A stretch of DNA of 64,000 bases from an uncultured Christensenellaceae bacterium. Lineage in GTDB: Bacteria; Bacillota; Clostridia; Christensenellales; UBA3700. The translations under genes and the position numbers were made by a program. The stretch is taken from contig CALWKS010000004.1 of the NCBI GenBank assembly GCA_944381325.1, positions 1 through 64,000 of the forward strand, written 5' to 3'. Positions 43,562 through 56,107 of this stretch are shown here, piece by piece. Under the pieces are notes generated by a model. That model worked only from the letters and a program-made list of their open reading frames with translations, had not been told where the DNA came from and made no database searches. Every line of letters starts with the position of its first letter. The stretch's first letter is position 1.

Positions 43562-46500
43562 CTAATTTGCGTCTATTGTCGATACGCTGAGCGTTATCTC
43601 CTCAAGCACGTCGAGAAGCGCTCTTACCGTATCGAGAGCGGTAAGCACGGTAACGTTGTTTTCGATCGCGCACTGTCTTATCGCCGAGCCGTCCGAAACC
43701 TTATTCTCGCTGCTCACGTCACGGGTGTTGATAACGTAGGTTACGTATCCCTGACGGATCGAATCGAGAATATCGGTGGACCCGTCGCTTATTTTCTGTC
43801 TTATGCGCGTTTTTATACCGTGGTTCTTAAGGAATTTTGCCGTTCCTTCAGTCGCTTCGATATTGAAGCCGAGGTTGTAGAATCTGCGTATAAGCGGCAA
43901 TGCTTCTTCTTTGTCGTCGTCCGCTATGGTCGCAAGCACGGTGCCGTAATTCTGCACCTTTACGCCCGAAGCCTGCAAAGCCTTGTAAAGCGCACGTGTC
44001 AGGCTCTTGTCGTAGCCTATCGCTTCGCCAGTCGACTTCATTTCAGGAGAAAGATAAGAATCCATTCCGCGCAGTTTGGAAAACGAGAACGCAGGAGCTT
44101 TTGCATAACAACGCTTCTTTTCTTCAGGATACAGCACGTTTATGCCCTGTTCCTTAAGGCTCTTGCCCAGAATGACAAGCGTTGCGATATCCGCTAAGTC
44201 GTATCCCGTCGCTTTTGAAAGGAAAGGTACGGTACGCGAAGAACGCGGATTGACCTCTATGATAAAGACATTGTCTTCTTTGTCCACTATAAACTGAATA
44301 TTGTAAAGACCTATAATGCCTATACCCTTGCCCAGTTTCTGAGTGTAATCGAGAATTACGTCTTTGACCTTCTGCGATATAGAGAAAGAAGGATATACGC
44401 TTATCGAGTCGCCGGAGTGTACGCCCGTGCGTTCGACAAGCTCCATAATACCGGGTACAAACACGTCCTTTCCGTCGCAAACTGCGTCTACTTCGACTTC
44501 TTTGCCCTTTATATATTTGTCTACGAGGACGGGTTTGTCTTCGTCTATTTCAACTGCCGTCTTCAGATAATGCTTAAGCTGTTCTTCGCCTGCAACTATT
44601 CTCATAGCTCTGCCGCCGAGAACGAAGCTGGGGCGCACGAGTACGGGATAGCCGATTTCCTTAGCCGCCGCAATACCGTCAGCGATCTTAGTTACCGCTC
44701 TGCCCTTTGGCTGAGGTATGTTGAGTTCAACGAGAAGTTTTTCAAACGCGTCGCGGTTTTCAGCCTTCTCTATAGCGTCGCGGTCCGTGCCTATGATCCT
44801 GACTCCGCGCGCGCTGAGCGGCTCTGCAAGGTTAATAGCCGTCTGTCCGCCGAGAGAAGCAATGACGCCGATAGGCTGTTCCATATCGATTACGTTCATA
44901 ACGTCTTCTACGCAGAGCGGCTCGAAGTACAGTTTGTCTGAAGTCGTGTAGTCTGTTGAAACAGTCTCAGGATTGTTGTTGATGATTATTGCCTCGTATC
45001 CTGCCTTTTTGATAGTCTTTACGGCGTGTACTGTCGAATAGTCGAACTCTACGCCCTGACCTATACGGATAGGTCCGCTGCCGAGAACTACGACCTTCTT
45101 TTTGTCTGAGACCACGGATTCGTTTTCCTGCTCGTAAGTGGAATAGAAATACGGGATATAGCTTTCAAACTCAGACGCACAGCTGTCTATCATCTTGTAT
45201 ACGGGTTTTATACCGTTCTTCTCGCGCACGGCTCTTACCTCTTCTTCGGTTACGCCGGCATATTTTGCAACCGACTTGTCCGAGAAGCCGAAGCGCTTCG
45301 CTTCGAGTACCGCTTCAGGGGTAACGCCCGTCTTCCTGAGCGAATTCTCTATCTCAACGATATGCTTTATCTTGTGCAGGAAGAAATCGTCTATCGCTGT
45401 AGCCGCGTTGATTTCTTCTTCTGTCGCGCCGAGGCGGAAAAGCTGAGCTATGGCGTAAATTCTGTCGTCTGTGCCTATCTTTATATAATCGGTGAGTTCT
45501 GCCTTGGTCATACCGTCGAACTTTGCCATATACACGTGGTTCACGCCCGTCTCGAGAGAACGCACTGCTTTGAGAAGGCTCTCTTCAAACGTTCTGCCCA
45601 CGCTCATTACCTCACCCGTCGCCTTCATCTGAGTGCCCAGTTTATTGTTGGCGTCAGCGAATTTGTCGAACGGGAAACGCGGCATTTTGGTAACCACATA
45701 GTCAAGTGACGGCTCGAAAGAAGCCGGAGTATTTGCAAGCATTATTTCGTCGAGGTTCATTCCTACGCCAATCTTCGCCGATACGCGCGCTATAGGATAA
45801 CCGCTCGCCTTCGAAGCCAGCGCGGAAGATCTCGAAACTCTGGGGTTTACCTCTATAAGGTAATACTGGAAAGACTTGGGATCGAGTGCGAACTGCACGT
45901 TGCAACCGCCCTTTATCTCAAGCGCGCGGATGATCTTGAGCGCGCTGTCTCTCAGCATATGGTATTCTCTGTTGGTAAGCGTCTGAGACGGACATACTAC
46001 TATCGAGTCGCCCGTATGAATGCCTACGGGGTCGAGGTTTTCCATATTGCATATCGTGATAGCGGTGTCGTTGGCGTCGCGCATTACCTCGTATTCTATC
46101 TCTTTGAAGCCCTTGATGCTCTTTTCTACAAGCACCTGATGCGTGGGCGAAAGCGCAAGCGCGTTTTTGATTATCTCGAGAAACTCCTCTTCGTTGTCCG
46201 CAAAGCCGCCGCCTGTACCGCCCAGCGTAAACGCGGGTCTGAGCACTACGGGATAACCGATATCCGCAACCGCCTTGAGACCTTCTTCGATAGAATTTGC
46301 GATTTCTGACGGAAGCACGGGCTCGCCGAGAGACTGACACAGTTCTTTGAAAAGCTCTCTGTCTTCAGCCCTCTCAATACTCTTGCTGTTTGTGCCGAGA
46401 AGTTCAACGCGGCATTCTCTGAGAATGCCTTTCTTTTCAAGCTGCATCGCAAGGTTGAGACCTGTCTGTCCGCCGATACCGGGGATTATCGCGTCGGGAC

Positions 46501-46736
46501 GCTCGTAACGGATTATCTTTGCAATGTATTCAAGAGTGAGCGGCTCCATATAAACCTTATCGGCGATCGACGTATCGGTCATTATCGTTGCGGGGTTGGA
46601 GTTGCAAAGCACGACTTCGTAGCCCTCTTCTTTGAGGGCGAGACAAGCCTGAGTGCCCGCATAGTCGAATTCAGCCGCCTGACCTATGACGATAGGACCT
46701 GAGCCTATCACGAGAATTTTCTTTATATCGGTACGT

Positions 46737-46744
<8 letters not shown>
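43562..46744 (-). CDS. carB: Carbamoyl-phosphate synthase large subunit
   Basis: The 1,060-residue protein has the doubled ATP-grasp layout of Car[22 protein letters not shown] at the start and [22 protein letters not shown] near residue 550, each opening one synthetase half. [16 protein letters not shown] and [18 protein letters not shown] are the matching metal and ATP sites. A C-terminal MGS-like allosteric domain (about 930-1060) follows, where UMP and ornithine usually act. It makes carbamoyl phosphate from bicarbonate, two ATP and ammonia channelled from CarA. It overlaps carA by eight bases. The product feeds pyrimidine and arginine synthesis. Confidence 0.97.
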
Positions 46745-49456
<2,712 letters not shown>

Positions 49457-49466
49457 TTACCGCGAA

Positions 49467-50996
49467 TTACTCCCATTCAACCGTCGCGGGCGGCTTTGAG
49501 GTGATATCGTAGACGACTCTTCCGATAGTCCTTACTTCGTTGGTTATTCTGCTGCTCGCCTTCTCGAGTACCTCGTAAGGCAGGCGCGTCCAGTCCGCGG
49601 TCATAAAGTCGTCCGTAGTAACCGCTCTGAGCGCGACAGTATATCCGTACGTCCTCGCGTCGCCCATAACGCCTACGCTTCTGGTATCTGTGAGCACCGC
49701 GAAGTATTGGTTGGTGGTACGCTCAAGTCCCGCGTTTACGACTTCTTCTCTGAAAATCGCGTCCGCTTCTCTCAGCGTATCCAGTTTTTCCTTTGTTATT
49801 TCTCCTATTACTCTTATCGCAAGACCCGGACCGGGGAAAGGCTGACGCCATACGAGGTCTGCGGGGATCCCGAGTTCAGTGCCTACAGCGCGCACTTCGT
49901 CCTTGAACAGCTCGCGGAGCGGCTCTATTATCTCGTCAAAGTCGATTACGCTGGGCAATCCGCCTACGTTGTGATGACTCTTTATCGTCGAAGCGTCGCC
50001 TGCGCCGCTCTCTATAACGTCAGGATAGATCGTCCCCTGAACGAGATAGTTCACCTTGCCGATCTTCTTCGCCTCGCGCTCGAAAACGCGGATGAACTCT
50101 TCGCCTATTATCTTGCGCTTTTTCTCGGGCTCTGTTACGCCCTTGAGTTTTTCAAGGAACAGATCCTCAGCGTTGACTCTGATTATATTCATATCGAAGC
50201 GCTTTTTGAACGTGCGCTCTACCATGTCGCCTTCGTCCTTTCTCAGCAGACCGTGATCGACGAAAACGCAGGTAAGGTCAGAACCTATCGCCTTATGCAG
50301 AAGCACCGCCGCGACCGAAGAATCTACGCCGCCCGACAAAGCACACAGCACTTTCTTGCCTGCAAGCTGCTTTCTGTATTTCTCTACAGCCTCTTTCGCA
50401 AAGTCTGACATCTTCCAGTCGCCGACGCATTTGCATACTCCGAAAAGGAAGTTGTGAAGCATTCTCTTGCCGTACACGGTATGCGTTACCTCGGGGTGGA
50501 ACTGCACCGCATATATGCTCTTTCCGTCGCTCATTGCCGCGCAAGGACAATGCTCTGTGGTCGCGGTAACGGTAAAGCCATCGGGTACGCGCTTTATGTA
50601 GTCGGTATGACTCATCCAGCATATACTCTTTTCAGGTACGCCGTCGAACAGGATATCGTCTTTTACCGTCAGCTCTATCTTGCCGTATTCTCCCAGTGAA
50701 CCTGCGCTGCATATCTCGCCGCCCGTAAGCCACGCCGTGAGCTGTGCGCCGTAACATATACCGAGTACGGGAATGCCCAGTTCAAGCACTTTTCTGTCGC
50801 AGTGAGGAGACTTTTCGTCATAGACGCTGTTGGGTCCGCCGGTAAAGATAATACCCTTGTAACCCTCTGCGGCGATTTGTTCCGCAGTGATTTTGTTGTA
50901 CGGTTTGATTTCAGCGTAAACGTTCTGCTCGCGCACTCTGCGCGCAATAAGCTGATTGTACTGTCCGCCGAAGTCGAGTACCAGAATTTTTTCCAT
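49467..50996 (-). CDS. guaA: GMP synthase (glutamine-hydrolysing)
   Basis: The ATG at 50996 (SD GAGAGG) gives 509 residues starting [16 protein letters not shown]; the ATG at 51011 lacks a site. The N-terminal class I amidotransferase has LGICYGAQ (nucleophile Cys) and QFHPEV. The ATP-pyrophosphatase domain has [13 protein letters not shown], and the C-terminal dimerisation domain has [12 protein letters not shown] and [16 protein letters not shown]. It converts XMP to GMP with glutamine and ATP. It lies between asnB and pyrG with short gaps. Confidence 0.97.
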   Translation of the reverse strand: MEKILVLDFGGQYNQLIARRVREQNVYAEIKPYNKITAEQIAAEGYKGIIFTGGPNSVYDEKSPHCDRKVLELGIPVLGICYGAQLTAWLTGGEICSAGSLGEYGKIELTVKDDILFDGVPEKSICWMSHTDYIKRVPDGFTVTATTEHCPCAAMSDGKSIYAVQFHPEVTHTVYGKRMLHNFLFGVCKCVGDWKMSDFAKEAVEKYRKQLAGKKVLCALSGGVDSSVAAVLLHKAIGSDLTCVFVDHGLLRKDEGDMVERTFKKRFDMNIIRVNAEDLFLEKLKGVTEPEKKRKIIGEEFIRVFEREAKKIGKVNYLVQGTIYPDVIESGAGDASTIKSHHNVGGLPSVIDFDEIIEPLRELFKDEVRAVGTELGIPADLVWRQPFPGPGLAIRVIGEITKEKLDTLREADAIFREEVVNAGLERTTNQYFAVLTDTRSVGVMGDARTYGYTVALRAVTTDDFMTADWTRLPYEVLEKASSRITNEVRTIGRVVYDITSKPPATVEWE

Positions 50997-51029
50997 ATAT
51001 ATGCCTCTCAAATATATTATTTTGCCACT

Positions 51030-52607
51030 TTATTTTCCGCTGTCGCCGTAGTTGGACAGCACCCTTGCAGACGGGTCTTTGACGTCGCAGCCCTTCCAGT
51101 TCTTGTTGGGCATCCAGAAATCGACGATCATTTCAGCCTGACCGGGGTAATACTTTTCAAAAATCTCTCTGTATAACAGCGATTCTTTCGTAAAGGGTCG
51201 CGCGTGCGTGTAGCGCGCGCTCCTTTCTTCATAATCTTTATCAGAATAATACCCCTCGGCGTACTCTTTCAGGTAGTCTACCATTGAATGCCCCACCGCA
51301 TCTGAAAACGCCGCTTTCTCTCTCATAAGTATCGGGTACGGCAGCCAGTCGCCCTCAAACGCTTTTCTCAGAAGGTATTTTCCCTTGCCGTAGACGTTCA
51401 TCTTAATCGCGGGATCAAGGCTCATAACGTATTTCACAAAGTCCAGATCTCCGAAAGGTACTCTGGCTTCAAGCGAATTGACCGATATGCATCTGTCCGC
51501 GCGCAGCACGTCGTACATATAAAGTTCTCTTACGCGTTTCTGCGATTCTTTCTGAAACTCTTCTGCGTCGGGAGCAAAGTCAGTGTATTTATATCCGAAA
51601 AGTTCGTCCGAGATCTCTCCCGTAAGCAAAACCCTGATATCCGTGTTTTCGTGTATCGCTTTGCATACGAGGTACATTCCTATGCTGGCGCGCACCGTCG
51701 TTATATCGAAAGTCCCAAGCGTCCTGATCACCTTGTCCAGCGAAGAAATAACAGTATCTTTATCTATTACGACCTCGGTATGCTCGCTTCCTATATAGTC
51801 GGCAACTTCTTTTGCATATCGCAGATCTATGGCGTCTCCGCTCATTCCGATAGAAAAGGTTTTTATCGGAGCCCCGCTTTTCTTTGCCGCAACGGCGCAT
51901 ACAAGAGAAGAATCCAGTCCGCCGCTGAGCAGAAAGCCTACTTTTGCGTCCGCTACAAGGCGTTTTTCTATACCTGCGATAAGTTTTTCGCGTATCCTGG
52001 CGCAGGCTGTGTCCACGCTGTCTTTGCTCACCTCTCCGACCTCGGCGATGTCGCAGTATCTTACGAACTTCTCTCCGTCGTAATAGTATCCCGGAGGGAA
52101 CGGCATTATTTTTTCTGTCAGCCCTACGAGGTTTATCGCCTCGCTTGCAAACATTATCGCGCCTGTCCCGTCATAGCCGTAAAACAGCGGTCTTATGCCT
52201 ATCGGATCTCTGGCGGCGATGAACTTGTCCTTTACAGCGTCGTAAATCACACAGGCGAATTCCGCGTCAAGCATAGCGAACATATCCGTTCCGTACTCCT
52301 TATAGAGAGGCAGGAGCACCTCGCAGTCAGAATCGCTTTTAAAAACGTATCTGCCCTTCAACGCGTTTCTGAATTTTTCAAAGCCGTAAATCTCGCCGTT
52401 GCAGACAATGGCGTTGCCGTCAAGAAAGAACGGTTGCATGCCTTCCGGCGTAAGTCCCATAATTGCAAGTCTGTGAAAGCCCATAAGACCCGCGCCGATA
52501 TCCTTTATCACAGTGTCGTCAGGACCTCTCGAAACCGTACGCGCAAATCCTTCTTCGAACTTGCCTCGCGGAGCGTCCTCACGGCAGTAAACCATTATCG
52601 AACACAT
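51030..52607 (-). CDS. asnB: Asparagine synthase (glutamine-hydrolysing)
   Basis: The 525-residue protein begins MCSIMVYC: Cys2 becomes the N-terminal nucleophile of the class II glutaminase domain, with RGPDDT and FHRLAIMG as partner motifs. The synthetase domain has the PP loop LLSGGLDSSLV and a later EISDELFGY. It amidates aspartate with glutamine and ATP. SD is GGAGGGGG. It lies 15 bases after glnN, so the first consumer encoded behind the synthetase is an amidotransferase that uses its product. Confidence 0.95.
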   Translation of the reverse strand: MCSIMVYCREDAPRGKFEEGFARTVSRGPDDTVIKDIGAGLMGFHRLAIMGLTPEGMQPFFLDGNAIVCNGEIYGFEKFRNALKGRYVFKSDSDCEVLLPLYKEYGTDMFAMLDAEFACVIYDAVKDKFIAARDPIGIRPLFYGYDGTGAIMFASEAINLVGLTEKIMPFPPGYYYDGEKFVRYCDIAEVGEVSKDSVDTACARIREKLIAGIEKRLVADAKVGFLLSGGLDSSLVCAVAAKKSGAPIKTFSIGMSGDAIDLRYAKEVADYIGSEHTEVVIDKDTVISSLDKVIRTLGTFDITTVRASIGMYLVCKAIHENTDIRVLLTGEISDELFGYKYTDFAPDAEEFQKESQKRVRELYMYDVLRADRCISVNSLEARVPFGDLDFVKYVMSLDPAIKMNVYGKGKYLLRKAFEGDWLPYPILMREKAAFSDAVGHSMVDYLKEYAEGYYSDKDYEERSARYTHARPFTKESLLYREIFEKYYPGQAEMIVDFWMPNKNWKGCDVKDPSARVLSNYGDSGK

Positions 52608-52621
52608 AATCCCCCTCCCTT

Positions 52622-54715
52622 TTATCTGACGCCGAACAACAGCTCTCCGTATGTCGGTACAGGCCAGAACTCGCTTGCCGTCTTGGTCTCAGCCTCGTCG
52701 ACGACTGCTCTTAAAGCACTCATTCTGGGGAGGATGGAATCCCTTATATAATTCGCCTCGGATATTATATCACAAAAATCCTTGACGTGAACGACGGCTT
52801 CTTTAAGTTCTGATGTAAAGGCTGCTGCCCTGTCTGTCAAATAAGACAACTTTTTTACCAGCCCGTGTTCATAATCGCAACTAATGTCAGGTGTAAAATT
52901 TTTCTTTGAAATTGCCGCTCTGCAAATTTCAGAAATATATTTTTCCACCGCGGGAACTATCTGTTTTTCAGCCATGTCCACCATTGTCTCAGCCTCTATC
53001 AGCACTGCTTTGCAGTAGTTGTCGAGCATGATATCGCATCTGGATTTAAGCTCTGTTTCGCTGTATACTCCCTGAGATGTCAGCATCCTCACGTTTTTCT
53101 CGTCCAGCAGATGCGGCATGCAGTCAGGGGTAGTGCGGTAGTTGGACAAACCGCGTCTTTCAGCTTCTTTTATCCACGCTTCGTCATAGCCGTTGCCGTT
53201 GAATATTATTCTCTTATGATCTTTTATCGTCTTCTTTATCATAAGGTGAAGAGTTGTGTTGAAATCTTCAGCGCCTTCCAGTCTGTCCGCATATATCTTG
53301 AGACTTTCTGCAACCGCCGCATTCAGCATAATGTTGGCGCACGCAATGCTGTTGGAAGACCCCAGCATTCTGAATTCGAACTTGTTGCCTGTAAACGCGA
53401 AAGGCGAAGTCCTGTTTCTGTCAGTCGTGTCCTTCTGGAACAGCGGCAGAACGTCTACGCCCAGCTTGAGCTGAGTCTTTTTCTTTCCGCTGTAAGGCTT
53501 GTCGTTCTCTATCGCTTCGAGAACGGCGGTAAGCTCGTCCCCCAGGAACACAGAAAGCACTGCGGGAGGAGCTTCGTTCGCCCCGAGTCTGTGATCGTTG
53601 CCTGCCGTTGCGACAGATATTCTCAGCAGATCCTGATAATCGTCGACTGCCTTGAGCACAGCGCAGAGGAAAAGCAGAAACTGCGCGTTTTCGTAAGGAG
53701 TCTCGCCCGGCGTAAGCAGGTTTACGCCCTTGTCTGTAGCCATTGACCAGTTGTTGTGCTTTCCGCTTCCGTTTACGCCAGCAAAAGGTTTTTCGTGAAG
53801 CAGGCATACAAGGTTATGCCTGGATGCAACTTTCTGCATGATCTCCATAGTCAGTTGGTTGTGGTCTGTAGCTATGTTTGTTGTGTTGTATATAGGCGCA
53901 AGTTCGTGCTGTGCAGGAGCGACCTCGTTGTGTTCGGTCTTTGCCAGCACTCCGAGCTTCCACAATTCTTCGTTGAGGTCAGCCATATACTCTTCTACCC
54001 TGGGCTTGATCACGCCGAAATAGTGATCGTCAAGTTCCTGTCCCTTGGGCGGCTTTGCGCCGAACAGCGTACGACCCGTATAAATCAGGTCTTTACGCTT
54101 GTTGTACATATCTTTATCTATAAGAAAATATTCCTGTTCAGGTCCGACAGAGGTGCGCACGCATTTCACGTTGGTGTTGCCGAACAGCTTAAGTATTCTC
54201 ATAGCCTGTCTGTTGAGCGCTTCCATAGAACGCAGAAGCGGAGTCTTTTTGTCAAGCGCTTCACCGCCGTAAGAACAGAAAGCAGTGGGAATGCAAAGTG
54301 TTTTACCCTTGATAAAAGCATAAGAAGTGGGGTCCCACGCGGTGTAACCTCTCGCCTCAAAAGTCGCTCTGAGTCCGCCTGAAGGAAAACTCGACGCATC
54401 GGGTTCGCCTTTGATAAGCTCTTTGCCTGAAAACTCCATGATGACCCTGCCGTCGGGCGCGGGAGTTATAAAGCTGTCATGCTTCTCAGCCGTAATACCG
54501 GTAAGGGGCTGAAACCAGTGAGTATAATGCGTAGCGCCGTGCGCAACTGCCCAGTCTTTCATAGCGTTTGCAACCGCATTGGCTACCGAGATGTCCAACT
54601 GAGCCCCTCTGTCGATCGTCTTTTTGAGAGACCTGTACACGTCCGCAGACAACGTAGCTCTCATAACCCTGTCGTCAAAAACCATACTTCCGAAATAGTC
54701 CGATACCGTTTGCAT
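52622..54715 (-). CDS. glnN: Type III glutamine synthetase
   Basis: From the ATG at 54715 (SD AAGGAG) the protein has 697 residues, right for GSIII (about 700). An upstream in-frame start at 54844 would lie before the promoter and is rejected. It has the GSIII landmarks [65 protein letters not shown] and [16 protein letters not shown]. It makes glutamine from glutamate, ammonia and ATP. It is the first gene of an eight-gene operon whose next four functions spend glutamine. A consensus promoter and a long attenuator hairpin precede it. Confidence 0.96.
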   Translation of the reverse strand: MQTVSDYFGSMVFDDRVMRATLSADVYRSLKKTIDRGAQLDISVANAVANAMKDWAVAHGATHYTHWFQPLTGITAEKHDSFITPAPDGRVIMEFSGKELIKGEPDASSFPSGGLRATFEARGYTAWDPTSYAFIKGKTLCIPTAFCSYGGEALDKKTPLLRSMEALNRQAMRILKLFGNTNVKCVRTSVGPEQEYFLIDKDMYNKRKDLIYTGRTLFGAKPPKGQELDDHYFGVIKPRVEEYMADLNEELWKLGVLAKTEHNEVAPAQHELAPIYNTTNIATDHNQLTMEIMQKVASRHNLVCLLHEKPFAGVNGSGKHNNWSMATDKGVNLLTPGETPYENAQFLLFLCAVLKAVDDYQDLLRISVATAGNDHRLGANEAPPAVLSVFLGDELTAVLEAIENDKPYSGKKKTQLKLGVDVLPLFQKDTTDRNRTSPFAFTGNKFEFRMLGSSNSIACANIMLNAAVAESLKIYADRLEGAEDFNTTLHLMIKKTIKDHKRIIFNGNGYDEAWIKEAERRGLSNYRTTPDCMPHLLDEKNVRMLTSQGVYSETELKSRCDIMLDNYCKAVLIEAETMVDMAEKQIVPAVEKYISEICRAAISKKNFTPDISCDYEHGLVKKLSYLTDRAAAFTSELKEAVVHVKDFCDIISEANYIRDSILPRMSALRAVVDEAETKTASEFWPVPTYGELLFGVR

Positions 54716-54737
54716 AATTTTTATCTCCTTTTTCAAT

Positions 54738-54785
54738 AAAAACGGGCAATGGCGCCTATGTTTTTCACATAGACGCCATTGCCCG
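54738..54785 (-). promoter_or_regulatory. Leader attenuator of the glnN operon
   Basis: On the minus strand a 19-bp stem (54785-54767 with 54761-54743, one G-T wobble) with loop GAAAA is followed by T5 (54742-54738). It is a complete intrinsic terminator between the promoter and glnN, starting about ten bases after the likely start of transcription. Its 5' arm begins AAACGGGCAATGGCG, almost the same as the leader of the divergent operon. An alternative small hairpin with loop AATGGC could form from the 5' arm and would disrupt the terminator. Confidence 0.75.
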
Positions 54786-54802
54786 TTTGATTTATGTTTT
54801 GG

Positions 54803-54831
54803 ATTATACAAAACCTTTTTGCGTTTGTCAA
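54803..54831 (-). promoter_or_regulatory. Consensus promoter of the glnN operon
   Basis: On the minus strand TTGACA (54831-54826), 17 bases and TATAAT (54808-54803) match the sigma-A consensus exactly. Such a strong promoter suits control after initiation, by the attenuator that follows. Confidence 0.85.
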
Positions 54832-54888
54832 CGGATTTTTGCAAATTTTCTCAATAAAATTTTCAGTGGTTTTTTTGTGTTTTTTATG

Positions 54889-54918
54889 TTGACGGACGAG
54901 TTTTTTGCGTGCTATAAT
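54889..54918 (+). promoter_or_regulatory. Promoter of the glutamate synthase operon
   Basis: TTGACG (54889-54894), 18 bases and TATAAT (54913-54918) lie back to back with the glnN promoter, about 58 bases away. The predicted start is at about 54924-54926, so the attenuator begins at the very 5' end of the RNA. Confidence 0.8.
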
Positions 54919-54923
54919 CTGTC

Positions 54924-54987
54924 AAACGGGCAAAGGCGTTCGTTTTTGAGGATTATTGTCCTTAAAAACGCGCCTTTGCCTTTTTTT
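54924..54987 (+). promoter_or_regulatory. Leader attenuator of the glutamate synthase operon
   Basis: GGCAAAGGCG (54929-54938) pairs with CGCCTTTGCC (54971-54980); inside, a 12-bp stem (54941-54952 with 54959-54970) has loop TTATTG; T7 follows. This is an intrinsic terminator before the first gene. The first 22 bases can instead form an 8-bp hairpin AAACGGGC/GTTCGTTT (two G-T wobbles) with hexaloop AAAGGC: A at position 1 and G at position 4, the pattern bound by ANTAR antiterminators. That hairpin and the terminator exclude each other. Only one such hexaloop is seen, whereas known ANTAR sites have two. Confidence 0.7.
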
Positions 54988-55012
54988 ATACTCAAAAGAG
55001 AGGAATACCGTT

Positions 55013-56107
55013 ATGTTACTCAAAGAAGGTCAGGTAAGAATCCCGTCGGGCTGCGCTGTTTCGGCAGTGATATCCAGAGACGGCAATCTGATGAGCGGCG
55101 AAAGAATAGTCGCCAGCATGAAACCTATGCACGAACGTTCCAACGGACTCGGCGGCGGCTTTGCGGGATACGGCATCTATCCCGATATGGCAGAGTTTTA
55201 CGCCTTTCATATGTTCTTTGACGATAAGGAAAGCAAAAAGATCTGCGAAACCTATCTTAAAGACGGCTTCGAAATAGTAAAAGCCGAGCCTTTACCCGTG
55301 CGCAAAATCCCCGCGATAACGGATGAACCGATAATATTCAGATATTTTCTCTCTCCCCTGCGCTCACGCATAGCGGACGCTCAGGTTGACGAGCGTGAAT
55401 TCGTTGCGCGTGCGGTAATCCATATCAACGTTAAGATAGACGGCGCTTACGTCGTATCGGCAGGCAAAAATATGGGCGTTTTCAAAGCAGTGGGCTTTCC
55501 TGAAGACGTAGGAGAATTTTACCGCCTCGACGAATATTCGGCTTACAGCTGGACGGCTCACGGCAGGTATCCCACAAATACCCCCGGCTGGTGGGGAGGC
55601 GCTCATCCCTTCGGACTTCTGGACTACACTGTAGTACACAACGGAGAAATCTCTTCTTACGACGCAAACCGTCGTTATATAGAGGCATACGGATATAAGT
55701 GCACTCTTCAGACCGACACCGAGGTATTTACATACATAGCGGATTATCTGCTCCGTCGCCGCGGACTAACGCTTGAAGAAACGGCAAACGTGATTGCCGC
55801 GCCTTTCTGGAGTACGATTGAAAGAAAACCCCCTGAAGAACGTGAACGGCTTACCTATCTCAGGAACGTATTTTCAGGACTTCTCGTAACAGGTCCGTTC
55901 TCTATAATACTCGGATTCGAAGGCGGACTTATGGCACTAAACGACAGGCTCAAACTCCGCTCAATGGTAGTTGCAGAAAAAGATGACCGAGTTTTTATAG
56001 CAAGCGAAGAAGCGGCGATAAGAGTGCTTGAACCCGACGCCGTGAACGTACGCGCACCCGAAGGCGGAGAACCCGTAATAGTAAGAGTTAAGGAGGGCAG
56101 ATACTGA
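55013..56107 (+). CDS. Glutamate synthase, glutaminase (class II amidotransferase) subunit
   Basis: The start at 55013 (SD AGAGAGG) gives 364 residues. The class II amidotransferase fold starts at RIPSGCAVSAV; Cys14 would be the nucleophile after removal of a 13-residue leader. HERSNGLGGGFAGYGIYP, TAHGRYPTNTPGWWGGAHPF and VVHNGEIS are family landmarks. This is the free-standing equivalent of the first domain of bacterial GltB, as in archaea and many anaerobes. It releases ammonia from glutamine for the FMN subunit encoded next. Stop and next start overlap (TGATG). It is the first gene of the plus operon. Confidence 0.88.
   Translation: MLLKEGQVRIPSGCAVSAVISRDGNLMSGERIVASMKPMHERSNGLGGGFAGYGIYPDMAEFYAFHMFFDDKESKKICETYLKDGFEIVKAEPLPVRKIPAITDEPIIFRYFLSPLRSRIADAQVDEREFVARAVIHINVKIDGAYVVSAGKNMGVFKAVGFPEDVGEFYRLDEYSAYSWTAHGRYPTNTPGWWGGAHPFGLLDYTVVHNGEISSYDANRRYIEAYGYKCTLQTDTEVFTYIADYLLRRRGLTLEETANVIAAPFWSTIERKPPEERERLTYLRNVFSGLLVTGPFSIILGFEGGLMALNDRLKLRSMVVAEKDDRVFIASEEAAIRVLEPDAVNVRAPEGGEPVIVRVKEGRY

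Noticed and set aside
51651..52751. A 366-codon plus-strand frame across asnB and the end of glnN
   Set aside because: It is antisense to two certain genes, has no ribosome site, and its translation lacks any recognisable domain.
54716..54844. Extended glnN start at 54844
   Set aside because: It lies upstream of the promoter and through the attenuator hairpin. The ATG at 54715 has the ribosome site and the family N terminus.
54738..54987. T-box or metabolite riboswitch in the glutamine leaders
   Set aside because: The leaders are only about 85-90 bases from start site to AUG, almost all terminator hairpin. There is no T-box sequence and no room for an aptamer of known type.
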